Source of the DNA: Thermoguttaceae bacterium
GTDB lineage: Bacteria > Planctomycetota > Planctomycetia > Pirellulales > Thermoguttaceae
Assembly: GCA_025062105.1 (NCBI GenBank)
Contig: JANXAQ010000181.1
Span: 1 to 41,072 of the forward strand
DNA: 41,072 bases
Direction: 5' to 3'
Shown: positions 7,947 to 17,476 of the stretch, one piece after another
Position numbering within the stretch: the stretch's first letter is position 1
Layout of the letters: each line of letters opens with the position of its first letter
Notes under the pieces: model-generated
Told to the model about the DNA's origin: nothing
What the model saw: only the letters and a program-made list of their open reading frames with translations
The model's database searches: none
Made by a program: the position numbers and the translations under genes

Positions 7947-7954
7947 AAGGTACT

Positions 7955-9625
7955 TCAAACGGTTGAAGAGGGGCGGTGGGGTTTTGCTGGGGTCCACTGG
8001 CTGATCCAGGCAAGAAGCAAGCCTAGCACCATGATCCCTAGCGCCCATAGGGCATAGGCACTTAACTGACTGATGGCATAGCTAATGCTGGAATAAAGCA
8101 TAAATAGGCAGGAAAGGCAAAAGACCACCGGAATGATCGGATACAAAGGAACCCTAAATAGGTCTGTCTGAGATCCCCCCGAAGCCCCTGCCTCCACCCC
8201 GGCCAGTGCCCGCAGCGCAAAAAGCGACAAGCCCACCAATAGGAAGAAAAACCAAAAGATCGGCGCAGAAAAGGCCAACAAGTTGTCGAAAGCCTTTTCG
8301 CCGTGAAATCGTTGTTGTTCGGTTTCCACTGGTGCTTGTTGACTGTTTGGCTTAGTTTGTGGTGAGGGGTTGGCAACTTGTTGTTTGGGGTTAGCGGCCT
8401 CCGGTTGGGCAGCCGGGGCGTCGAGAGCCGGAGCTACTACAGCGGCAGTTTGCTCCGGTTTTTCCTCAGCAGCCGGTAGGCTCGCTTGCCAACCGAACCC
8501 TATGACCATGAGCAGCGTAACCACTCCTTGGGCGATAAGCGACACGATCGGTACGCCGCGCTGAGGATCCCAACTGCCTAGCCAGCGATACATTCGATGA
8601 TCGGTTCCCATGGCGTAGTAGATGCGTGCGCCGGTAAAAATCATGCCGTTGATCGCCCCGAATGTGGAAATGCAGATAAGGATGCTAATGATTTTGCCAC
8701 CCCAAGGCCGAACCACTAAATCCAGCACGTCAGCAGCCACCGCTTGGGAGGATCTGAAGTTTACTACTCCCAAAGCCCGGATAAAGGCTAGATTCACCAG
8801 GGCATAAATGGCCGCTACAGCCACCGTACCCAGCACCAGAGCACGAAGGATGTTTTTTCGGGGATTTCGGACTTCGGCAGCCACATAAGCCATTTCGTTC
8901 CAGCCGCCATAGGTGTAAAAGACTAAGATCATGGCCAGGCCTAGGTTGCACCACGGACCAACCGGTTCTTCTGGTAGTGCATTGGAAGGGCTGGCCCACA
9001 AACCCACCACGACAATCGCTACCAACCCGATCACTTTGAGGACCGTTAGCACATTCTGAGTCCACTTGCCCATCATCACGCCAAGCATATTGATCAGCGT
9101 CAGCACCAGGATGGCACCGGCCGCGTAGATCATGAAAGGATTCCACTGTTCTGGCAGGGGACAAATCCGATTGGCATATCGGGCGAAGATATAAGCGTAC
9201 ATGCCGATCGAAGCGGGCCGAACTACCCACAATTGTGCCCAAGCGAACAGGAACCCCATTTCTCGGCCAAACCCTTTGGTGATATAGACGTAGTCGCCGC
9301 CGGATTTGGGGTAGGCGTTAGCCAGTTCCGCATAACATAACGCCCCGATCAGCGACAGCAATCCGCCCAGCAACCAGACGCCGATGATCAAACTGGCATC
9401 ACAGATCAGCCAAGCCGCCCAGCCCTGTTCGGCCACCAATCGGCCTAGCCAAGGCCAAAATTCCTGAAGCTGCTGAGCAATCCCAGAAGCAGCCGCCGCA
9501 ATTTTGGGACTAGTTTCATAAATACCTGAACCAATAATCACTCCTACGATAATACACGTTGAATCAAACAGACTTAGCTCCGGTTTCGGTACCGCCTCAG
9601 TACGCTTCGCAGACCCAACCGACAT
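7955..9625 (-). CDS. APC-family amino acid permease
   Basis: An inner-membrane secondary transporter for amino acids or related compounds. The 556-aa product begins with a short cytoplasmic segment, then TM1 with the APC signature IIVGVIIGSGIYETSP, which lines the substrate site, and about twelve hydrophobic segments. The YAELANAYPKSGGDYVYITK block and the NEMAYVAAEVRNPRKN stretch are typical of the LAT/APC group. A large extramembrane insert of about 75 residues, rich in Ala, Pro and Gln (after FGWQASLPAAEEKPEQ), separates two late TM segments and is not usual in the family. The start is set by TAGGAGAG eight bases before the ATG at 9625. The frame is open upstream but has no better start. 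Substrate not predictable. Confidence 0.9.
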   Translation of the reverse strand: MSVGSAKRTEAVPKPELSLFDSTCIIVGVIIGSGIYETSPKIAAAASGIAQQLQEFWPWLGRLVAEQGWAAWLICDASLIIGVWLLGGLLSLIGALCYAELANAYPKSGGDYVYITKGFGREMGFLFAWAQLWVVRPASIGMYAYIFARYANRICPLPEQWNPFMIYAAGAILVLTLINMLGVMMGKWTQNVLTVLKVIGLVAIVVVGLWASPSNALPEEPVGPWCNLGLAMILVFYTYGGWNEMAYVAAEVRNPRKNILRALVLGTVAVAAIYALVNLAFIRALGVVNFRSSQAVAADVLDLVVRPWGGKIISILICISTFGAINGMIFTGARIYYAMGTDHRMYRWLGSWDPQRGVPIVSLIAQGVVTLLMVIGFGWQASLPAAEEKPEQTAAVVAPALDAPAAQPEAANPKQQVANPSPQTKPNSQQAPVETEQQRFHGEKAFDNLLAFSAPIFWFFFLLVGLSLFALRALAGVEAGASGGSQTDLFRVPLYPIIPVVFCLSCLFMLYSSISYAISQLSAYALWALGIMVLGLLLAWISQWTPAKPHRPSSTV

Positions 9626-9747
9626 ACAATCTCTCCTAAAAACAGTCTCATAAAAGCCAAACCCATCCAAACATATCGATTATGCACTATAACATCCTTT
9701 TTCCGAAAAACCAAGCTTTATCAGTTTTACTGATTTTACGGCTCCCC

Positions 9748-9886
9748 TTAACCTTTTCCATTTTGGGCTTTGCCCAAGAAGCTGTTTCCAATACTGGCGT
9801 TAGTAAATTGGGAGAACAAGAGAAGAGATATTGCCCTCATTTTAGCAAGCAAAAGCAGTTAGGCGAAATGGCAAAAGGCAAGCTCT
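9748..9886 (+). mobile_element. Family A element, diverged
   Basis: TAACCTTTTCCATTTTGGGC, ACTGGCGTTAGTAAATTGGG, AAGCAAAAGCAGTTAGGCG and ATGGCAAAAGGCAAGCT follow the A order in the 5' region of the permease gene. Confidence 0.6.
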
Positions 9887-10176
9887 ACTAAGGTACGGGT
9901 TAGCTGGGCTGTTGAACTCTACGGGAGGAAAGGAATCCAGAGACCTTATTGTCCTTATTCTCCTTTCTAAGCAGCCGGCTGGGTATGCCGGAAGAAAGCA
10001 ACACGTTTGTTATTCGGCGGATAGTTACGAATATTTTACTTAAATCGTTCTACCGATTTAACAGGACCAGACTTCCATAAGTTCCAGATTTGCAAGAAGT
10101 TGTTTTTTTATGGATAGGTACCAACCGCACCCGATGGAAAAAAAAGCGAGAACGCAAAAGAAATGCTCTGCCTCAC
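9887..10176. other. Gap with no gene recognised
   Basis: Contains GGGCTGTTGAACTC (9907) and AACCGCACCC (10125), which resemble B- and E-type ends, but no complete element. No protein-like ORF or RNA gene was recognised. Confidence 0.35.
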
Positions 10177-10332
10177 AAAGCACGACTTTTCCATTTTTAG
10201 TAACTTTTTTATTTCAGGCGATGAAGTTTTAAGAGTTTATTGTATAGCCGATTTTGTAAGGTTAACATCTTCAGGGGTTAGAACATCCAAAAGAGGAAAC
10301 TCGTGGAACTTGGCAAAATTTGACCTAAGAAG
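10177..10332 (-). mobile_element. Family A element, reverse, diverged
   Basis: Left end CACGACTTTTCCATTTTTAG, interior CAGGCGATGAAGTTTTAAG and GGGGTTAGAACATCC, right end GGCAAAATTTGACCTAAGA. Confidence 0.6.
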
Positions 10333-10473
10333 CCGGTTTAAAGATGTACCGGGGGGAGCCGAAGAGATGGGGGCTCTCTGACCTCTGCTTCCAAGCAATT
10401 CTGCCAAAAGGGGTTCCAGGCTTGATCTCCCAAACGGTTCCCTCCCTAATCTGGGAAAGGGATTTTCCGGTCA

Positions 10474-10493
10474 ACATCCCCCAGAGGGGGTGT
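10474..10493 (+). promoter_or_regulatory. Leader hairpin upstream of the porin gene
   Basis: ACATCCCCC and GGGGGTGT can pair around an AGA loop, with one bulged base, 35 bases before the start codon. A T-rich stretch (AAGTTCTTTTCTTT) follows. It could be an attenuator or an mRNA-stabilising hairpin; this is inference only. Confidence 0.4.
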
Positions 10494-10527
10494 AAGTTCT
10501 TTTCTTTGCTTAGAAAGGAGTCGGGCG

Positions 10528-12135
10528 ATGGATCGCAAACGGGTGATTGGGGTGTGGATGCTGCTAGGAGGTCTTGGGACTTTTCCCGTCGTAGGCCAAG
10601 AATGGGATCCATGGCCCAGCCCTGAGGTTGTTCGGTCTTCTCAAGCCGTGCAGGCGGTTTATGAAGAACCTGTGGAGCCGGAGCTGTTGCCTCCGACGGA
10701 AGTTCCTTCGGGTACTGCACCGAGACACGAACTACAGATTCTTCCGGAGCGGCCGATGGGAGGAGAGGTCCGACTCAATGAGGCGGCCCAAGGAGTCCCT
10801 TCGGTAGAAAGTTTTGTAGGACCAATCGCTTGGGCGCAACCTCCGGCACCGCCAGAAGCTCCTCAGGGTGTTCAACCTCCGGAGGCTAGCAAACCAGCTG
10901 CCGCTGCCAAGCCGGAAGCCAAAGAAGAATTTTTTACTCTAGACGAACTTAAAGAAGAAATGAAAAAATTGGCTTGGACCAAGGGCGATTTGAAGATCGT
11001 CCCCTATGGCAGCCTTTGGGGCGATCTGCTCTATAACAGCAATCGGACCAGTCCGGGTCCTTATACTTTGTATGTGAATTCTTTTTCTACAGATAATGAG
11101 CATGAATTCATCATTGACGCTCGCCGTACCCGTTTAGGTCTAGATCTGAGTGGGCCGAGTATTCCCTGGTTTGGCGGCGCCAGCACCGGGGGTAAACTGG
11201 AAATCGACTTCTTCGGCCCCAATGCACCCAATCCCAACCAAGGGATCCCGTTTCTCCGGCATGCTTATCTGGAGGTTAAAAACGACGAATTTCGGTTTCT
11301 ATTCGGGCAAACCTGGGATTTGGCCTCTCCGTTATTTCCAGGGGTGCTGGATTATTCGGTGGGTTGGTGTGGCGGAAACATAGGGTATCGACGCGCCCAG
11401 CTTCGGCTGGAACGGTACCTGAACTTCTCCGAGGTCTTCCGCTTAGAGTTGCAAGGGGCCTTGGCTCAGAATGTCATGCCTGATTTCGCTGGGAACAATG
11501 CTATTGACCGGGAATCTGCCGATTGGCCCCAGGTGCAAGGCCGAATTGGTTGGGTAATCGGACCCCGGGGCAAGGGATGTAATCCGATTAGTATGGGTGT
11601 GTCTGCCCATATTGGAGAAGTAGAATACGATTTTAAATCAAGCGGCCCGGCTCCACTGAATCTCCCACCGGAAGACGATCGTCGGTTCCGCACCTGGTCT
11701 TTGAACGCCGATTTCCGAGCGCCGATTACCGATCGTCTGGGCATTCAAGGCGAGTTCTTCATGGGTGAAAACCTTAGCTCCTTTCTGGGCGGCATCGGAC
11801 AGGGTGTCGATCTTTATACCCGAAATACGATCCGCTCCTACGGTGGCTGGATCGACCTGTGGTATGACTGGACGGATCGGCTTCATATGCATGTCGGCTG
11901 GGGCTTGGACGATCCGCTTAACGAAGATTTCCTGGTCGGACGAACTTACAACCAATTTATTTTCGTCAACTTCTTGTATGATATTACTAAACAGTTTAAT
12001 ACCGGCATCCAGGTTACCTCCTGGAGGACATTCTACCAGGATCGCCGCGCTGGCCTGGTGCCCTCCAGCCAACTTGGCCCTCAGCGCCCGGGCGAAGCCA
12101 TTGTCGTCGAATGGATGTTCCGTTATTCTTTCTAA
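10528..12135 (+). CDS. Outer-membrane porin, DcaP/OprP-like (phosphate-selective porin superfamily)
   Basis: Predicted 16-stranded beta-barrel channel for small solutes in the outer membrane. The 535-aa product starts with a hydrophobic signal (VIGVWMLLGGLGTFPVVGQE). A low-complexity Pro/Ala/Glu linker (about residues 30-130) and a short coiled-coil-like segment (LDELKEEMKKL) follow; such periplasmic coils are known in planctomycete and DcaP-type porins. The barrel begins near KGDLKIVPYGSLWGDL with alternating polar and aromatic strands: DARRTRLGLDLSGP, GGKLEIDFFG, LRHAYLEVKNDEFRFLFGQT. It ends on an aromatic residue (VVEWMFRYSF), as outer-membrane barrels need for BAM recognition. AAAGGAG seven bases before the ATG fixes the start. 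Substrate unknown. Confidence 0.82.
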   Translation: MDRKRVIGVWMLLGGLGTFPVVGQEWDPWPSPEVVRSSQAVQAVYEEPVEPELLPPTEVPSGTAPRHELQILPERPMGGEVRLNEAAQGVPSVESFVGPIAWAQPPAPPEAPQGVQPPEASKPAAAAKPEAKEEFFTLDELKEEMKKLAWTKGDLKIVPYGSLWGDLLYNSNRTSPGPYTLYVNSFSTDNEHEFIIDARRTRLGLDLSGPSIPWFGGASTGGKLEIDFFGPNAPNPNQGIPFLRHAYLEVKNDEFRFLFGQTWDLASPLFPGVLDYSVGWCGGNIGYRRAQLRLERYLNFSEVFRLELQGALAQNVMPDFAGNNAIDRESADWPQVQGRIGWVIGPRGKGCNPISMGVSAHIGEVEYDFKSSGPAPLNLPPEDDRRFRTWSLNADFRAPITDRLGIQGEFFMGENLSSFLGGIGQGVDLYTRNTIRSYGGWIDLWYDWTDRLHMHVGWGLDDPLNEDFLVGRTYNQFIFVNFLYDITKQFNTGIQVTSWRTFYQDRRAGLVPSSQLGPQRPGEAIVVEWMFRYSF

Positions 12136-12151
12136 CGGCCTGTCCGTCCCC

Positions 12152-12430
12152 GGCTCGCTGTTATCCACTAGTTGCCGTTGAAGTACTTGGATATCACCTT
12201 AGGCAAATGCCGAAAGCTCAATTGAAGAATACAGAATGGATGAAATAGGCAATATAGCCAAAACGGTTTCTGAAACCATGCACCTCCTAATCTTCCACAT
12301 GATAAAGTATGCAATTTTTCCAAAGTAGCAATTAACTTCTTTCGAAAGACGCGGTTTCCCCTATTTGGGGTAATCACTTGCTGCCCTTGGGATGGTAAAT
12401 CCCTCCCAAAGATATGAATCCCAGCGAGCC
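12152..12430 (+). mobile_element. Family G element, copy 1 (279 bp)
   Basis: Begins GGCTCGCTGTTATCC and ends GAATCCCAGCGAGCC, an imperfect terminal inverted repeat. The interior matches 28521-28813 in order: GAAGTAC, CAGAATGGATGAAATA, CCAAAGTAGC, TTAACTTCTTT, GGGGTAATCACTTGCTGCC, CCTCCCAAA. No convincing target duplication and no ORF. Confidence 0.72.
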
Positions 12431-12452
12431 GCTGCCGTAGAGAGCTAACTAC

Positions 12453-12600
12453 TCTAAGCTCGACTTTTGCCATTTTTTCCTAACTTATTTTTGCTCAGGA
12501 GTTACGGGGACCTTTCTTTTGTTCACATAATTTAATTTTCTGCCCCAGTAATTCAATGCAGTTAGAGCTCTCTTGTTTCGACAAGAGGCCGAAAATGGCA
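12453..12600 (-). mobile_element. Family A element, reverse, one end decayed
   Basis: Left end CTAAGCTCGACTTTTGCCAT is intact. The interior CTCAGGAGTTACGGGG and TTGTTCACATAATTTAA is in reverse orientation. The right end stops at CGAAAATGGCA. Confidence 0.72.
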
Positions 12601-12694
12601 CTTCCGGAGAAATAAGGGAAGAGGGTAGGGAAAGAGAAATAACGAGGGTAGGAAAAGGTTTGTATATCTCTCAAGTGGTAAAAACACAAGAGAC

Positions 12695-13615
12695 TTAGGC
12701 AGCCTTTTTCTCTTGCTGGGTCAATCGGCTGGGCGGCTGCCGCCATCGCCGGTGCAGCCACCAGTATTGCTCCGGCCATTGACGGATAAACTCCTCCAGC
12801 CGACTGGTGTACCATTGGGTGAGTGCTTTTACGGAGGCCAGCTCCGGGCCGGCCTGTTGAGGGTCGGCCACCGCATGAACACGCATTTCCAAATGCAAAG
12901 GCCGACCCCGTCGTCGGCAATATCCGACCACCATAGGAGCGTTATACGTCATCGCCAAAAGGGCAATCGCTTTGTGTGCCGAGGCAGGCCGACCGAAAAA
13001 CTCCACCCAGCAACCTTTCGAGCCGGCATGTTGGTCGGCCAAGAAGCTCATCGTTCCGCCAGCGCTCATCACCTGGACAATCTGATCATAGCCGCCTTTT
13101 TTGGGGATGATGAACTGCCCGCTTAGGCCTCGAAATCGATTCACAAACCGGTCCAAGTAGGGGTTATCCAGCGTCCGGGCCACGGTATAAGTCGGAAATC
13201 CCAGAAGCCCAAGCATGACTCCAGCCAGCTCAAAATTGCCGAAATGCCCGGTAACAATAATCACCGGACGATCCGAAAGCAAAAGCCGAACTAGCACATC
13301 TTTTCCACCCAACTGGATATAATCTCGCCAATTGGTCTGATGGATTTTTCGTGGAGCATGGGCAACTTCAACGACTAACAGAAACAAATGTTCCCACATC
13401 CGGCGTATCAGTCTCTCCCGCTCCGCCGGCCCTAAATGCGGAAACGCACAGCAGAGATTCTCCTCGATCACATGCCGCCGAATCCGAAATACCCGATGCG
13501 CAAGCCAAGCCAACGTCCGGGCAATCTGCTCAGCCGTCTCCATCCGAAGGGCCTGCACCACACAAATAAAGATCCGGACCACTAGATACACTGCCAAATC
13601 CATGGCCCGCCGCAT
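12695..13615 (-). CDS. Lysophospholipid/lipid A acyltransferase family protein (LpxL/HtrB-like)
   Basis: Transfers an acyl chain to a lipid A or phospholipid precursor at the inner face of the cytoplasmic membrane. The 306-aa product has a hydrophobic N-terminus (YLVVRIFICVVQAL). The HxIEENLCCAFP block lies near residue 48, and the catalytic HX4E motif is H124-E129 in VTGHFGNFELAG. A later FLADQHAGSKGCWVEFFG block matches the LpxL second motif (DQ...G...V.FFG). Length is normal for the family. The frame is open 65 codons upstream, but GGAGGAG eight bases before the ATG at 13615 fixes the start. It is monocistronic here. The donor and acceptor are unknown; LpxL-like proteins also act on other lipids. 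Confidence 0.87.
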   Translation of the reverse strand: MRRAMDLAVYLVVRIFICVVQALRMETAEQIARTLAWLAHRVFRIRRHVIEENLCCAFPHLGPAERERLIRRMWEHLFLLVVEVAHAPRKIHQTNWRDYIQLGGKDVLVRLLLSDRPVIIVTGHFGNFELAGVMLGLLGFPTYTVARTLDNPYLDRFVNRFRGLSGQFIIPKKGGYDQIVQVMSAGGTMSFLADQHAGSKGCWVEFFGRPASAHKAIALLAMTYNAPMVVGYCRRRGRPLHLEMRVHAVADPQQAGPELASVKALTQWYTSRLEEFIRQWPEQYWWLHRRWRQPPSRLTQQEKKAA

Positions 13616-13949
13616 CCGTTCGGCTCCTCCTATCAAAAAGGTTTTCGCTCTGCAGTTCCACCGCTTTCCAACCGGCATTCGCCTCCCCGTCGTTCCTCCC
13701 CAACCAGGAATCCAGGCTCTCCTGGCTCTGCTTCTTTGGCATTTTCCCCGGAAGCGACAATCCTGCCTTACTGCGTTCTGAAAAGAGAAGCGAATCTCCC
13801 CTGTGGGCAACGACCGGATAAGATTTTCTCAAAAAAGCCCGTCTAAGCCAAGAGCGGTTTACGGGCAATTCAGCAATTTCCAAGGAAGGATTCTTATTTC
13901 GGAGAAGAAGCGAGAGATTCTTCATACTTCAGCCGAACGGAGTAGTCTA

Positions 13950-14139
13950 GGAACCTCAGTCAATTTCTGAACATATAGTGAACTACATGAACTTTTAATT
14001 CTGTGGCCGGTCGGCTCTCTTATCCGAATACCTACTTGCTATTGGGTGCTAGCAATACTAAGACCCCTATATATTGGGGGAAGGAGAGAGGAGACCCAAA
14101 TGGTATAAAAATATTCCCTTTAAATTATGGAGAGGTTCC
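13950..14139 (+). mobile_element. Family C element, complete forward copy
   Basis: Starts GGAACCTCAGTCAATTTCTG and ends TTATGGAGAGGTTCC. Between are CATATAGTGAACTACATGAA, TATTGGGTGCTAGCAATACT, CCTATATATTGGG and TGGTATAAAAATATTCCC. Confidence 0.82.
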
Positions 14140-14305
14140 TCTAGTATTTCTCCCTTCTATCCCCTTGCGGGAGCGAGTTAGACTGACGGACAATGATACG
14201 TATGGGTGGCCTTTTGGTCCCCCCACTCGGCCTATAGTAGGAGGCCGGCCTCGGTCTCCTCAGGAAAGGGCAACTGCGCAACTCGGCTGAAATGTTACGA
14301 ACTTC

Positions 14306-17300
14306 TTACAGGCCCAGCGGTTCGCCGTAGGTAATGATGGTAATTTTGGCCCGGTGCGAGAGGCCCTCAGGGCCTTGGCAGGTAAAACGGAGACGGTTTT
14401 CGCCGCTTCGTAAGATGGGTGTTTGACCTTCCGGCTTTACCTTTTGAACCACCGCCCCCCGCTGGTCAAACACCACCGCCTCATCCTGCCCGTAAAACTC
14501 TAAATACCAACCGCTTTGCAGGTTCACAGGAAATACCAGTCGCTGGCCGTTCAGTTCGATTGTCGGGTTGGTCAGTTTCACGGCAACGGTCGGCAACACC
14601 TTAATCGGGCTTAGCAGGCAAGTAGTGCTGCCTTTGGCCGGTACTTCGTTAATGTAAAGGTGCAGGGCACTTACATGCGAACGGATAAGCGGCGAGCGAT
14701 ACACCGCATAGAAATCTCCATACGGCCAGACGTATTTATGGTACTCCTCGGCGTCCCGTTCCCGCAGCGGCATTTCAAAGTATCGCCAGCCGGTAAAATC
14801 CAGTTTGATATAATGTTCATCATGGGTCGGCCAGAATTGGGGCAGGTTCGTCAGTTGCAGGTTCACCAGCGCTCCTTGGCCGTCGCCGTGGACCCAGACG
14901 CCCAAAGCGTCGCACGAGCCGAAGTTAAGCGGCGGATCGAACTGGCGGGTGAGTCGGGCCCACGCCCCCCGGGCGCTACTACCCTGGTTTTTGGCCGTCA
15001 ACTGACCGCTTTGCGCCCCCACTTTTACTTGCTCTTTAGTCAGTTTCAGTTCCGCCGACACACCCGGTGCAGCGGCCGGTTGGCCAAACTCCCCCTCGGC
15101 GGCAAATGGGGCCAAAACAATCGCCTTTGGGCTGTCATAGGCTTCCACGGAATAAAGGGCTTGAATCCGCAACCGAATCGGCTGCTGGGCGTATCGGTTC
15201 TGCACTATCCAGGCGGCTGTTTCCGGAATAGCGGTGGTTACTTTATGGCTCAGATAATCGGCAGGACGGAACTGCCAGGAGCCGTCCGACTTCGTTTCCA
15301 GATGGAAGTCTTGGCCCTCTTGTTTTAGGCGATCCCGAATGGCCGGAGGCACCTGACCCGAAAGCCGAAGCCGCTCGTACCGCCCCAGCATCTGCAAGTA
15401 TTCTTCTTGCCGAGCACACCACGGCTTCTGCCCTGGCGAAATACCTTGAAAGGACATCGGCATATCGAAGGCTAATGCCTTAGCGCACAGATATTCAAAC
15501 TCATCGGGCAGTTCGGCGTCATGGTCCTGGCTTGGCCCTAGAATGGCCCACCAACCCAATTGCACCGGTAAGAGTGTATTCTTCCGGTACTCTAAGTTGG
15601 ACCGGCAATGCAGATCAACAAACGGCTTCAGGCCCCAGTTGGGATGGTCCCATGCCCCAAGCCGAGAATGAAACGCCCAGGAGTGATAATCCCAGCAACT
15701 GGCTTCCACTAGGACGGGCCGTTGAATGCGTTTGTAGATGGCCTCCCGCATTCGGCTAATGCCGTACCAATCGCCGGGCATTCCCTCGGCTCCGTCCATG
15801 TAGATCATGTCGAAGCCGCAGGTATTGAAGACTCGGCCCACCGCCTCGGCAATTTCCTCGACCAAGCTAGAGTGTTCATCGGGCAGAAAACATCCGTACC
15901 TCACAAACAGATGCTCTACTGGTTGGCCTTTTTGGTGGGCTTGGGGTTTAGTGCCGAAGGCCCCCCGCCGACAGCCGGTAAATCCATACGGCGGCTCCTG
16001 AGCTAGCCCGCTGTATTGAATCAGTTCCTGGCCGATCCGAAGCACATTGCCCCGGCTGGCGTAAGCCCAGATAATATCCAGATTTTCAGGCCTCTCGGCA
16101 GTAACGATCCGGTCTTGCTTTTCATCCAGCGGCTCTGCCAGAGTGAACCGGACATCCACGGCCAACCGAGGGTCCGGCGTAGGCGTTACCCAGGGATCGT
16201 TCGGCGAAATGCAGCCGGTCAGGATGTGCATCCCGGCCTTTAGCCCGGCCGCATGGATTTTGTCGATTACTCGTTTTAGCCCATCGATTCCATTGGGGAA
16301 AAGGTCCGGCCGAGGTTCATAGTGGCCAAGGCTTTTTTCCCAACTGATCAGATGAATCTGGGCCAGGCCGGCTTGTTTGGCCAGTTTGATCCAGTCGTCC
16401 ACGTCCGCTTCAGAAACCGTGGCAAAGACATAGGAACCGCGGGTTTCCGGAGCGTCCAACGCCCATGGGCCGCCCAGCCGAGAACGGACCGCATTTTCCT
16501 TCTCGAACATCTCCTGGAGCAGTTTACGGATTTCGGTTGTCGGGCAGGCCACCAGACCCAGTTTTGCCCCGCTCAAACCATACTTCTGATACGCAGTGGC
16601 CCCTAGGGTGGCAATTCGGGCAGGTAGTTTCTCCTCCCAGACGCCGGTAGCTCCTGCCGGCTTTTCGCCGGACAGGCCGGCCAGCACACTGCTGGGCTGA
16701 GCGCCTACATGGCCCATCACCTTCAGGTTCAATGCCCGAACAACTACGGCAAACTGCTCGTCCATGGCCAGACCGGCAATGCCGCTGGTCTCCGCTCCGG
16801 GTCGAAGCCAAAGATTCAATAACCGGACTTCTTCCACCCCCTCACTGGCGGATTCGATCTCAAAGACCAAATACGTGGGTTGCACCCGTACACTGAGCAC
16901 GACTTGGGCCTGAGCCTGTTCAAACTGGGCGGTCACTTTCCCGTTGGCTTGCAGGTTTGGGTTCCGGTCGGCTTGGCTGGTCGGTTTCCCTTCGCTCCAC
17001 AGACACCGGGTCGTCGTATAATCTCGGCCTGCTTTCCGAATGGTTATTAGCCAACTGGGCCGCTGGAGGATCAATTGCTCTTTACCAGCCTTTTTATCGA
17101 AAAAACTTTGGTTTCGGCCTGCCGGATCCACCACATACCGGAGGTACTCATTTTCCCATATGATCGGCGCCGGAGTAGATTTTTCAGCTTCAGCCTGGAC
17201 CGAAACACCTTTTTCGGCAGGGACTGATGCGCCCGACTGCTCCGCCGGCGAAGAAATCATAGCCGCATTTGCACCCAGGGCCGATGTCAGTGATTCGGCC

Positions 17301-17386
17301 GAGTCGGCACCCAGCCACCCCAAAAGCCCGCCACCTACCGCTAACAACCATCCAACCATGGAAGAGTTCTTCACAAGGGGCATCAT
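14306..17386 (-). CDS. Large secreted glycoside hydrolase-like protein with TIM-barrel core
   Basis: The 1026-aa product has an N-terminal hydrophobic segment (residues 10-26, VGWLLAVGGGLLGWLG) that can export or anchor it. An Ala/Ser-rich linker follows to about residue 72. Residues 75-300 look like an all-beta N-domain (WENEYLRYVVDPAG...). From about 317 (GSYVFATVSE) a barrel-like region resembles clan GH-D/GH31 enzymes: IHLISWEKS, AAGLKAGMHILTG, and GFDMIYMDGAEG with D531 at the place of a strand-end catalytic Asp, then PVLVEASCWDYHSW. Residues 750-1026 form further beta modules. AAGGAG precedes the ATG pair at 17386/17383. I cannot assign a CAZy family, and the catalytic role of D531 is inference. 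It probably acts on polysaccharides in the periplasm or outside. Confidence 0.72.
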   Translation of the reverse strand: MMPLVKNSSMVGWLLAVGGGLLGWLGADSAESLTSALGANAAMISSPAEQSGASVPAEKGVSVQAEAEKSTPAPIIWENEYLRYVVDPAGRNQSFFDKKAGKEQLILQRPSWLITIRKAGRDYTTTRCLWSEGKPTSQADRNPNLQANGKVTAQFEQAQAQVVLSVRVQPTYLVFEIESASEGVEEVRLLNLWLRPGAETSGIAGLAMDEQFAVVVRALNLKVMGHVGAQPSSVLAGLSGEKPAGATGVWEEKLPARIATLGATAYQKYGLSGAKLGLVACPTTEIRKLLQEMFEKENAVRSRLGGPWALDAPETRGSYVFATVSEADVDDWIKLAKQAGLAQIHLISWEKSLGHYEPRPDLFPNGIDGLKRVIDKIHAAGLKAGMHILTGCISPNDPWVTPTPDPRLAVDVRFTLAEPLDEKQDRIVTAERPENLDIIWAYASRGNVLRIGQELIQYSGLAQEPPYGFTGCRRGAFGTKPQAHQKGQPVEHLFVRYGCFLPDEHSSLVEEIAEAVGRVFNTCGFDMIYMDGAEGMPGDWYGISRMREAIYKRIQRPVLVEASCWDYHSWAFHSRLGAWDHPNWGLKPFVDLHCRSNLEYRKNTLLPVQLGWWAILGPSQDHDAELPDEFEYLCAKALAFDMPMSFQGISPGQKPWCARQEEYLQMLGRYERLRLSGQVPPAIRDRLKQEGQDFHLETKSDGSWQFRPADYLSHKVTTAIPETAAWIVQNRYAQQPIRLRIQALYSVEAYDSPKAIVLAPFAAEGEFGQPAAAPGVSAELKLTKEQVKVGAQSGQLTAKNQGSSARGAWARLTRQFDPPLNFGSCDALGVWVHGDGQGALVNLQLTNLPQFWPTHDEHYIKLDFTGWRYFEMPLRERDAEEYHKYVWPYGDFYAVYRSPLIRSHVSALHLYINEVPAKGSTTCLLSPIKVLPTVAVKLTNPTIELNGQRLVFPVNLQSGWYLEFYGQDEAVVFDQRGAVVQKVKPEGQTPILRSGENRLRFTCQGPEGLSHRAKITIITYGEPLGL

Positions 17387-17476
17387 TTGGCTCCTTCAGT
17401 ACTGAGAAACATCCGGGATTCGAAAAGAAAGACTATATCCCAGGTTCGTATCCCGGTCAATAAACTCGTGAAAAAC

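Noticed and set aside
12152-12473. 101-codon minus-strand frame ending in MAKVELR.
   Set aside because: It consists of family G and A repeat sequence read in frame.
13530-13925. 131-codon open frame on the minus strand upstream of and overlapping the acyltransferase.
   Set aside because: No Shine-Dalgarno, no recognisable family, and it contains AGGAATCCAGGCTCTC, identical to family H sequence at 40428, so it is likely non-coding.
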